Source: DLAJ01 sp023663615 | GTDB lineage: Bacteria; Bacillota; Clostridia; Lachnospirales; Lachnospiraceae | Assembly (NCBI GenBank): GCA_023663615.1 | Contig: JAMPHA010000054.1 | Span: 1-12,165 of the forward strand | DNA: 12,165 nucleotides | Direction: 5' to 3' | Part shown: positions 6,616 to 12,165 of the stretch, piece by piece | Layout of the letters: each line of letters begins with the position of its first letter | How positions within the stretch are numbered: position 1 is the first letter of the stretch | The notes under the pieces: generated by a model | What the model saw: only the letters and a program-made list of their open reading frames with translations | What the model was told of the DNA's origin: nothing | Databases searched by the model: none | Program-made: the position numbers and the translations under genes

Positions 6616-6655
6616 AGGAGAAAGCGCGCTCACATCGGCTCGCGCGCTTTCTCCT
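6616..6655 (-). terminator. 14-bp perfect hairpin spanning the pyrI stop codon
   Basis: AGGAGAAAGCGCGC (6616-6629) and GCGCGCTTTCTCCT (6642-6655) are exact inverted copies around a 12-base loop. The right arm encodes the last pyrI residues before its final few codons, and the stop codon sits in the loop. The stem is long and GC-rich, but no T-run follows on the minus strand, so it is an atypical terminator or a 3' mRNA-stabilising hairpin. Confidence 0.45.
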
Positions 6656-7061
6656 CACAATATTTACAGCGGTATGTTTCCGTCGCCTCATCGGCAAGAA
6701 CAAAAATATGGGGAAGTCCCTGTTCGATCGACGTAATGCAGCGTGGGTTTTTACAATGATAGACATCGCGGATCTCCTTCGGAAGCTGTAAATCTTTTTT
6801 GTCTACAATCTCACCGTTCTTGATAACGTTGACCGTAATGTTATGATCTATGACCGCGAGCACGTCCATATCGAGCATATGAATATCGCATTCCACTTTT
6901 AATATATCTTTCTTGCCGAGCTTATTGCTGCGCGCATTCTTGATGATCGCAACGGTGCAGTCTAACTTGTCCAATCCGAGATGATAATAAATGGAAAGAC
7001 TTTTTCCCGCTTTGATATGGTCGAGCACAAAGCCCTCTTCGATTTTTCCTACGTTCAGCAT
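6630..7061 (-). CDS. pyrI: Aspartate transcarbamoylase regulatory chain
   Basis: This 143-residue subunit binds allosteric nucleotides and, with the pyrB product, forms the aspartate transcarbamoylase holoenzyme, which commits carbamoyl phosphate and aspartate to pyrimidine synthesis. The N-terminal allosteric domain starts MLNVGKIEEGFVLDHIKAGK; the C-terminal zinc domain has the four expected cysteines C103, C108, C132 and C135 (CKNPRC, then CKYC) that dock onto the catalytic chain. Length is slightly below the enterobacterial chain. I start it at 7061, with AGGA about nine bases upstream; an in-frame ATG at 7124 would add 21 Lys/Arg-rich residues unlike the family. It lies 218 bp downstream of pyrB on the same strand, with a repeat-bearing spacer in between. 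The last codons form a strong hairpin. Confidence 0.95.
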   Translation of the reverse strand: MLNVGKIEEGFVLDHIKAGKSLSIYYHLGLDKLDCTVAIIKNARSNKLGKKDILKVECDIHMLDMDVLAVIDHNITVNVIKNGEIVDKKDLQLPKEIRDVYHCKNPRCITSIEQGLPHIFVLADEATETYRCKYCEEKAREPM

Positions 7062-7101
7062 GTGTTGGCTTCCTTTCTTTTTCTGCTTTTTCTTTCTATT
7101 T

Positions 7102-7283
7102 TTCCTAATTCGCGTCTGCGGCATTGTACCCGAAAACGCCGTCCATGATTACCGCTGTCTCGTCGTATTCCTGATTCGCATTTACGGCATTGTAGCCCGT
7201 CTTTAGAACCGTATCATGATACTGAAATTGTGAACTGCCCCTCATTTTCCGAATGCCGCACTGTCTCTTTAGAACCGTATCAT
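7102..7283. repeat. Degenerate 66-bp tandem repeat between pyrB and pyrI
   Basis: An exact 18-bp repeat, TCTTTAGAACCGTATCAT, occurs at 7200-7217 and 7266-7283, 66 bp apart. An imperfect repeat of about 31 bp, starting TTCCTRATTCGC and containing CGGCATTGTA, occurs at 7102-7132 and 7168-7199, again 66 bp apart. Together they indicate two to three decayed copies of a 66-bp unit filling the spacer. The right-most copy overlaps the pyrB stop codon, so the unit may have arisen by duplication of the pyrB 3' end. Confidence 0.7.
7105..7245 (-). CDS. Hypothetical 46-residue repeat peptide ORF
   Basis: A 46-codon ORF starts with ATG at 7245 and ends with TAG at 7105, in the gap between pyrB and pyrI on their strand. 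It carries two copies of a 22-residue unit: TGYNAVNANQEY at 16-27 and FGYNAADAN at 38-46, with GYNA exactly 22 residues apart. The same frame stays open upstream through the pyrB stop and encodes DTVLK twice, at codons -10 to -6 relative to the start and at residues 11-15. The peptide is polar and acidic with no membrane segment. No good ribosome site precedes the ATG (only GGAAA). It may be a real small gene, a remnant, or a chance frame through a 66-bp DNA repeat, since 66 is divisible by three. I recognise no family. Confidence 0.3.
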   Translation of the reverse strand: MRGSSQFQYHDTVLKTGYNAVNANQEYDETAVIMDGVFGYNAADAN

Positions 7284-8197
7284 TGCACCGTAATCCCCAG
7301 CAGCGTTAAGATCAGCGCCATGCGTACATAGACGCCGTACTGCACCTGCTTAAAGTACACGGCGCGCGGATCGCTGTCCACCTCGACGGAAATCTCGTTC
7401 ACGCGCGGGAGCGGATGCAGAATCAGCATGTCCTCACGGGCGCGCTCCATTTTTGTTTTATCGAGAATATAAAAATCCTTGAGCCGCACATAATCTTCCT
7501 CATTAAAGAAGCGCTCTTTCTGCACGCGCGTCATGTAAAGAAGATCCAGTTCGGGCATCACATCATCCAGACTGATGACCTCCCGATAGGGGATCTTTTT
7601 TTCTTTCAGCATTTCAATCAGATAATCCGGAATGCGCAGTTCCTCCGGCGAAATAAATACGAAACGGATGTTCTCATAACGCACGAGCGCGTTAATCAGC
7701 GAATGCACGGTTCGTCCGAATTTCAGGTCGCCGCACAGACCGATCGTAAAATCGCCAAGCCGCCCCTTTAAGGAACGTATCGTTAAAAGGTCCGTCAAGG
7801 TCTGCGTCGGATGCTGGTGCCCGCCGTCCCCCGCGTTAATAACCGGAATACTGGAAAACTGCGCCGCAACCATCGGCGCGCCCTCTTTTGGATGGCGCAT
7901 GGCGCAAATATCGGCAAAGCAGGACACCACGCGGATCGTATCGGCAACGCTCTCCCCTTTGGACGCGGAAGAAGAACCCGCATCGGAAAAGCCGATGACG
8001 GAGCCGCCCAGATTCAGCATCGCGCTCTCAAAACTTAAACGCGTGCGCGTGCTCGGCTCATAAAAACAGGTCGCGAGTTTCAAACCGTCGCAGGCATGGG
8101 CGTAACGACCGCGATGGTGCTCAATATCGTTTGCAAGGGTAAAAAGGGTATTTAGTTCCTCGACCGAAAAGTCAAGCGGACTCATCAAATGTCTCAT
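7280..8197 (-). CDS. pyrB: Aspartate transcarbamoylase catalytic chain
   Basis: This 305-residue enzyme condenses carbamoyl phosphate with L-aspartate to give N-carbamoyl-L-aspartate, an early step of de novo pyrimidine synthesis in the cytoplasm. The carbamoyl-phosphate motif STRTR (49-53), the mobile loop SSSASKGES with K80, GHQHPTQTLTDL (126-137), the aspartate-binding TRVQKERF (223-230) and HPLPRVNEI (261-269) are all present, and the length is normal. The start at 8197 has AGGAG nine bases upstream. It is followed by pyrI, so the enzyme is of the regulated, B-plus-I type. Only 31 bp separate its ATG from the terminator after the nitroreductase gene, so no room remains for a dedicated promoter after that terminator; expression may depend on read-through. 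Confidence 0.97.
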   Translation of the reverse strand: MRHLMSPLDFSVEELNTLFTLANDIEHHRGRYAHACDGLKLATCFYEPSTRTRLSFESAMLNLGGSVIGFSDAGSSSASKGESVADTIRVVSCFADICAMRHPKEGAPMVAAQFSSIPVINAGDGGHQHPTQTLTDLLTIRSLKGRLGDFTIGLCGDLKFGRTVHSLINALVRYENIRFVFISPEELRIPDYLIEMLKEKKIPYREVISLDDVMPELDLLYMTRVQKERFFNEEDYVRLKDFYILDKTKMERAREDMLILHPLPRVNEISVEVDSDPRAVYFKQVQYGVYVRMALILTLLGITVQ

Positions 8198-8228
8198 GGT
8201 TGAACTCTCCTATAGGAATTTGGATGTT

Positions 8229-8256
8229 AAAAAAGCGAAGAGTAAAAACTCTTCGC
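8229..8256 (-). terminator. Intrinsic terminator or attenuator between nitroreductase gene and pyrB
   Basis: On the minus strand GCGAAGAGT and ACTCTTCGC form a perfect 9-bp stem around TTTT, followed directly by six T's (8229-8234). It starts six bases after the nitroreductase stop codon and ends 31 bases before the pyrB start. This is a textbook intrinsic terminator. Its position is also that of an attenuator controlling pyrB. I did not find a PyrR-type binding sequence or an obvious competing antiterminator. Confidence 0.9.
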
Positions 8257-8262
8257 CCTTCA

Positions 8263-8799
8263 TCACTTGTATTGAAGTAAAATATCGGTTGATTTTCTTG
8301 CAGGTGCATTCGGCGTTTCATCGGGATAACCGATCGCGATCAATGCCGCCACTTCCTGATCTTCGGGAACTGCCAATAAATCCTCGATCGTTTTTTCATC
8401 GAAGATTCCCATAATCACGGAACCGATTCCCTGCTCCCACGCCGCGAGGCAAAACGTCTGTACTGCCACGCCTGCGTCAAACATCTGCCAATGGTCGCCT
8501 TTCGTCGTCGTATAGGAGCCGTCGCGCTCAAAACCGCAGCGGTTCTTAATCAAAGTAGCGACCACCAATGCAGGCGCGCCGTTGATAATGTCCGCGTTAT
8601 GGAGGATCGTCGCTTTCGCCGCAAGCTCCGCCTTTAACGCGGAATCCTCTACGACGGTGTAACGCGTGATCTGTGTATTCTTCCAGCTCGGCGCAAATGA
8701 AGCCGTCTCCACAATGGAGTTTAACAGTTCGTGACTGACAGGATCCGCCTTGAATTTGCGAACGCTGCGTCTCGTGGTAATGCATTCTTTTGCTGTCAT
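8263..8799 (-). CDS. Nitroreductase family FMN-dependent oxidoreductase
   Basis: This 178-residue flavoprotein belongs to the nitroreductase superfamily, whose members transfer hydride from NAD(P)H through FMN to nitroaromatics, quinones or other acceptors; the natural substrate here is unknown. Family features are the phosphate-contacting RRSVRKF (10-16), PSWKNTQ (38-43 region), the central helix DAGVAVQTFCLAAWEQGIGS (108-127) and GYPDETP (157-163). The length fits the short single-domain branch, usually a homodimer. The start is unambiguous: AAAGGAGG six bases before the ATG at 8799. It has its own predicted promoter, and its transcript runs toward pyrB across a strong terminator. Any link to pyrimidine synthesis is only positional. 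Confidence 0.93.
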   Translation of the reverse strand: MTAKECITTRRSVRKFKADPVSHELLNSIVETASFAPSWKNTQITRYTVVEDSALKAELAAKATILHNADIINGAPALVVATLIKNRCGFERDGSYTTTKGDHWQMFDAGVAVQTFCLAAWEQGIGSVIMGIFDEKTIEDLLAVPEDQEVAALIAIGYPDETPNAPARKSTDILLQYK

Positions 8800-8825
8800 G
8801 GGAGACCTCCTTTTTCATTTTTTAT

Positions 8826-8854
8826 ATTGTAGCACAAGTTTCGCAGTTTGCCTA
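8826..8854 (-). promoter_or_regulatory. Predicted promoter of the nitroreductase gene
   Basis: On the minus strand TAGGCA (8849-8854) and TACAAT (8826-8831) are 17 bp apart, and the -10 is extended by TGC. The start of transcription would lie about 20 bases before the ribosome site. The TGC-TACAAT core is identical to that of the beta-galactosidase promoter. This promoter may also be the main one for pyrB and pyrI if RNA polymerase passes the terminator at 8229-8256. Confidence 0.55.
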
Positions 8855-8926
8855 CCCTTTATGAAATGAATTTATCTCATCGGATATATGCACTAAAAAA
8901 TTCGACATCATCATTTCTCTCAATAC

Positions 8927-11900
8927 TCAATTCTTCTTTCCATATGGTACAGTGTCTTCAGCAACCATACTTAACATTTCTGCCGACTGAAAAGAATAAT
9001 CAACTGCTCTATGCTCCAACTCCTCCATATCAGTATTATCTGTCCAAAGCTCACACTGAGTCATAACTGTCTGAACCGCATCCTCCATGCCTTCGGGCGG
9101 ATATTTATGTTTTTTTAGAAGCTTTTTGACCAGCATACGCATCTTAGCACGAGCGGACTCACGCTTCTGCCAATCAATAGTTCTATTCTTTTTAAGCGTT
9201 TCTGTCAGTTCTTTTGTTATGGCAATCAATTCTTCATTTTCATAGAAATCTTTGATCGCCTGCGGTCTCGTCAGAGCATCGTAGAAGGCAAGCTCATCTG
9301 CCGTAAGACCAAGCTTTTCTCCTTCTTTTTGTGCTGTCGTAATCTGCTTTGCAAGATTTAACAGTTCCTCAATAACCTGCTCATTAGTAAGCATTCCATT
9401 CAAATAAGCATTCATTGCCCGTTGAATAATCTCGCTGAATTTTTCAGACTTAACCACATTCGTTCGACGATAAACCTGCACCTGTTCTGCAATCAGCTTT
9501 TTTAAAAGCTCGACTGCAAGATTTTTCTCTTTCATCTTTGAAATTTCCTCAAGGAACTTCGGATCAAAGAGCGAAAATTCTTGATGTACATCAGTAAACA
9601 GGTTGATAACACCATCACTCTTAATACTTTGCTTCAAAAGATCGTTGATGCGCTGATTCATTTCCGGCAGAGAAATTTTTTGCTCACCATTACCTTGATT
9701 CAACAATCGTAAAGTTAATACACGTACCGCCTCAAAAAAGGCAGCCTCAAATCGCAATTCTTCCGGAACAAGGGATGAACAGAGCGAAAGTGCCTGATGC
9801 AGCATAAGCGCTTCCTTAACAAACATATCCTTCGCTTTTTCCATTTCACGACCAACAATAAAGTTTACTGCTCCACTTATGGTTCGTGCTCTCTCAAGAT
9901 CTGTGCCTCCTGTAAATTTTGAGTAATCATACTCATGAAATAAGTCTTGGCAAATAGACAACTTTTCTAAAAACTTCGGATATGCCACTTTTGCAACATC
10001 GGTATCTCCATAATTCTTTTTATCGCGGACAGTATAATCATTCATAGCCTGCTTCAAAGCGGAAGCGATGCCAACATAATCAACAACCAGACCGCCTTCC
10101 TTGTCATGAAAAACACGATTCACACGAGCGATTGCCTGCATAAGGTTGTGACCGGACATGGGCTTATATACATACATGGTCGCAAGTGACGGTACATCAA
10201 AGCCGGTCAACCACATGTCCACTACAATAGCAATTTTGAGTGGACTGCCATTATCTTTGAAAATTTTGGCAAGTTCATCCTTGTGACGTTTATTGCCGAT
10301 CACTTTACGCCATTCCTCTGGATCCTTATTGCTTTCCGTCATTACAACAGCAATCTTATTTGTCCACTTTGGTCTAAGCTCCAAAATGCGTTTGTATATT
10401 TTCATAGCGATTGCACGGGAATATGCCACAATCATTGCCTTACCTGTAAGCAGATTTTCGCGATAATTTTCATAATGGTCAAGTATGTCACAAACCAGTG
10501 AATTGATTGTCTGCTCATTACCCAGAATCGCTTCCATCTGCCCCAAATCATGTTTGCTCTTTTCTATGACCTCTGGCTCCGCATTATCCGCCATTATATC
10601 ATATTCCTTATCAATCAGCTGAAGCGTTTCCTCATTCAGTTTCAGCTTGATGACACGGCTTTCATAGTAAACCGGTCTGGTTGCTCCATCTTCAACGGCC
10701 TGTGTCATATCATAAATATCAATATAGTCACCAAACACCTCACGGGTACTGCGATCCTTGGACGAGATCGGCGTACCAGTGAATCCTATATACGTCGCAT
10801 TGGGCAAGCTGTTTCTGATAATTCTTGCCGTTCCCACAACACGCTTTGCGATTTCCTCACCATCTTCATTCTTAGTAATTTTAATTTTCTCAGCAAGTCC
10901 ATACTGACCACGATGCGCTTCATCCGCCATCACAATAATATTGTGCCGCTCCGACAATGCTTCGTGGGATTCCTCAAACTTCTGCATCGTGGTAAAGATG
11001 ATACCGTTCGCTTGGCGTCCTGCCAGTAGCGTTTTCAAATGCTCCCTGCTTTCCGCTTGCATCGGTTCCTGTCTTAAAAACGCTTTACACTTTGCAAACT
11101 GACCATAGAGCTGATCATCCAGATCATTTCGGTCTGTCAAAACAACAATTGTTGGACTATCTAAAGCTTCCTGCAACAAATGCGCATAGAAAACCATGGA
11201 CAGAGACTTTCCACTTCCCTGCGTATGCCAAAACACACCACCCTTACCATCTGTAACAGAAGCGTGCTTTGTTGATTCAACAGCCTTTCTTACAGCAAAA
11301 TACTGATGGTATCCCGCCAATATTTTGAACTGTTTCAAGCCTTCATTGGAGAAACAAATAAAATTCTTTATAATGTCCAACAACCGTTCTTTTTGAAAGA
11401 TACCCTCAAAAAAGGTATCAAATTGAGCATACTTCGTATTTTCGTAATTACCATCTTTTGTTTTCCATTCCATGAAACGATCTTCACCAGACGTAATAGT
11501 GCCTGCCTTGGATATTCCCATATCACTCATCACGCAAATAGCATTATAGATAAACATAGCAGGAATTTCCTGCATATAATTTCGAAGCTGCAAATAGGCT
11601 TCGCTGGCATCTGTTTCTTCCCTAGACGGAGACTTTAACTCAATGATAACAACTGGCAGACCATTAAGAAACAAAAGCACATCAGGACGTTTGTTACTGT
11701 TTTCAACAAAAGTCCACTGATTTGCAACGATGAAAGAATTATTGTCAGGATTACGATAGTCAACAAGATAGACAATAGATGATCGTTCCTCCCCCTTCAC
11801 AAAAAAACGTACAGGTATCCCGTTCTGCAGATAATCCGTGAAAAGCTCATTCCTTTGAATAAGCTCACCATTCTCGAAATTTCTGAGCTTATACAAAGCA

Positions 11901-12085
11901 TCGGCAATCGCATCCTGTGGAAGCCTTGGGTTAAGACGTGTAATATAGTCTTCAAGTACTTCATCATATAACGGGCTGTGAAAATCACGTTCTATATCCG
12001 GTCCATACACGTGTGTGTAACCCATTTCTTCAAATAGTTCTATTACAGAATTTTCATAGTCTGCCTCTGTATAATACTCTGACAT
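8927..12085 (-). CDS. hsdR: Type I restriction enzyme R subunit (endonuclease/translocase)
   Basis: This 1052-residue motor and nuclease subunit combines with HsdM and HsdS to translocate and cut unmodified DNA. The N-terminal nuclease domain has the PD-(D/E)xK core D135 and E149-L-K151 (RPDVLLFLNG, IIELKSP). The helicase motor follows: Walker A HTQGSGKS (287-294), DEAH box (388-391), TGTP (436-439), TGFD (627-630) and QAIARVNR (650-657). A long helical C-terminal region, probably for docking on the methylase complex, completes it. No frameshift is seen and the length is normal. The start at 12085 is chosen because AAAGGAG lies eight bases upstream; an earlier ATG at 12109 has no such site. 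Base composition is clearly more AT-rich than the flanking genes, consistent with horizontal transfer. hsdM and hsdS are not in the window and are presumably beyond the right edge. Confidence 0.97.
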   Translation of the reverse strand: MSEYYTEADYENSVIELFEEMGYTHVYGPDIERDFHSPLYDEVLEDYITRLNPRLPQDAIADALYKLRNFENGELIQRNELFTDYLQNGIPVRFFVKGEERSSIVYLVDYRNPDNNSFIVANQWTFVENSNKRPDVLLFLNGLPVVIIELKSPSREETDASEAYLQLRNYMQEIPAMFIYNAICVMSDMGISKAGTITSGEDRFMEWKTKDGNYENTKYAQFDTFFEGIFQKERLLDIIKNFICFSNEGLKQFKILAGYHQYFAVRKAVESTKHASVTDGKGGVFWHTQGSGKSLSMVFYAHLLQEALDSPTIVVLTDRNDLDDQLYGQFAKCKAFLRQEPMQAESREHLKTLLAGRQANGIIFTTMQKFEESHEALSERHNIIVMADEAHRGQYGLAEKIKITKNEDGEEIAKRVVGTARIIRNSLPNATYIGFTGTPISSKDRSTREVFGDYIDIYDMTQAVEDGATRPVYYESRVIKLKLNEETLQLIDKEYDIMADNAEPEVIEKSKHDLGQMEAILGNEQTINSLVCDILDHYENYRENLLTGKAMIVAYSRAIAMKIYKRILELRPKWTNKIAVVMTESNKDPEEWRKVIGNKRHKDELAKIFKDNGSPLKIAIVVDMWLTGFDVPSLATMYVYKPMSGHNLMQAIARVNRVFHDKEGGLVVDYVGIASALKQAMNDYTVRDKKNYGDTDVAKVAYPKFLEKLSICQDLFHEYDYSKFTGGTDLERARTISGAVNFIVGREMEKAKDMFVKEALMLHQALSLCSSLVPEELRFEAAFFEAVRVLTLRLLNQGNGEQKISLPEMNQRINDLLKQSIKSDGVINLFTDVHQEFSLFDPKFLEEISKMKEKNLAVELLKKLIAEQVQVYRRTNVVKSEKFSEIIQRAMNAYLNGMLTNEQVIEELLNLAKQITTAQKEGEKLGLTADELAFYDALTRPQAIKDFYENEELIAITKELTETLKKNRTIDWQKRESARAKMRMLVKKLLKKHKYPPEGMEDAVQTVMTQCELWTDNTDMEELEHRAVDYSFQSAEMLSMVAEDTVPYGKKN

Positions 12086-12165
12086 AAGAATCGCTCCTTT
12101 GTTTTTCATTCGCTACATTGTATGTTTTATCGTTTTTCCCTTTTTGTGTGGTAAACAAGAATTTA
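12086..12165. other. Short AT-rich sequence upstream of hsdR
   Basis: These 80 bases hold the hsdR ribosome site (12094-12100) and a run of AT-rich sequence up to the window edge. A weak minus-strand promoter reading, TTTACC-18-GATAAA, is possible but not convincing. Whether hsdR is expressed from here or as the distal gene of an hsdM/hsdS operon cannot be told from this window. Confidence 0.4.

Larger units (their letters stand above)
6309..6629. other. Control region between pyrI and the ABC/LytTR operon
   Basis: This 321-bp gap has no convincing gene. It carries a 14-bp hairpin arm overlapping the pyrI end, a 9-bp inverted repeat at 6507-6528, a pair of 21-bp-spaced direct repeats at 6438-6468, the likely promoter of the ABC operon at 6400-6428, and a leader of about 85 bases. 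Within the leader, TGCTG-A-CAGCA (6375-6385) is a further small perfect palindrome. A second overlapping promoter reading is TTGAAA-16-TAAGAT (6416 down to 6389, minus strand). Confidence 0.6.

Noticed and set aside
7062..7124. Lys-rich 21-residue extension of PyrI from an earlier ATG
   Set aside because: The stretch is encoded by an A-rich ribosome-site region and lies outside the family domain; the start at 7061 has a suitable AGGA.
7102..7283. CRISPR array
   Set aside because: Only two to three decayed copies exist, they are contiguous 66-bp units rather than short repeats with unique spacers, and no cas gene is nearby.
8263..8799. Nitroreductase as a functional part of pyrimidine synthesis (dihydroorotate oxidation)
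   Set aside because: The fold and motifs are those of the nitroreductase superfamily, unrelated to PyrD; only the position next to pyrB suggests a link.
10550..11029. 159-codon plus-strand ORF within hsdR
   Set aside because: It is antisense to the helicase motor region of hsdR and has no family features.

Overview
The window looks like the chromosome of an anaerobic Bacillota bacterium, most likely a gut Lachnospiraceae (Clostridia). The grounds are a GH42 beta-galactosidase, linked pyrB and pyrI genes, a LytTR/DUF3021/ABC operon, purine-rich AGGAGG-type ribosome binding sites, and short intergenic gaps. The organism call is an inference from gene families, not from a marker gene.

Layout from left to right. 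A short AT-rich leader with a promoter precedes a GH42 beta-galactosidase (+) and a four-helix membrane protein of the putative ABC-transporter permease family PF06541 (+). Everything after that is on the minus strand. A small PH-domain-like protein faces the membrane protein convergently. Then, in transcription order, comes a four-gene operon at 6308-3339: ABC ATPase, ABC-2 permease, LytTR DNA-binding regulator and DUF3021 four-helix membrane protein. Upstream of it lie pyrI, pyrB and a nitroreductase, and finally a complete type I restriction R subunit (hsdR) at the right edge.

The ABC/LytTR/DUF3021 operon is the most interesting unit. Immediately upstream of its best promoter is a pair of 10-bp direct repeats exactly 21 bp apart. 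That is the two-helical-turn geometry of LytTR-family binding sites, and it suggests the operon controls its own transcription. The regulator has no receiver domain, so the membrane protein is the natural candidate for signal input.

pyrB and pyrI encode the catalytic and regulatory chains of aspartate transcarbamoylase for pyrimidine synthesis. A near-perfect intrinsic terminator sits between the nitroreductase stop and pyrB, leaving only 31 bp before the pyrB start. pyrB therefore has no room for its own promoter after the terminator, which suggests read-through or attenuation control. The pyrB-pyrI gap holds a degenerate 66-bp tandem repeat and a 46-codon ORF carrying a 22-residue repeat.

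hsdR is visibly more AT-rich than the rest and probably belongs to a transferred restriction-modification locus continuing past the right edge. No tRNA, rRNA, CRISPR array or insertion sequence was seen.
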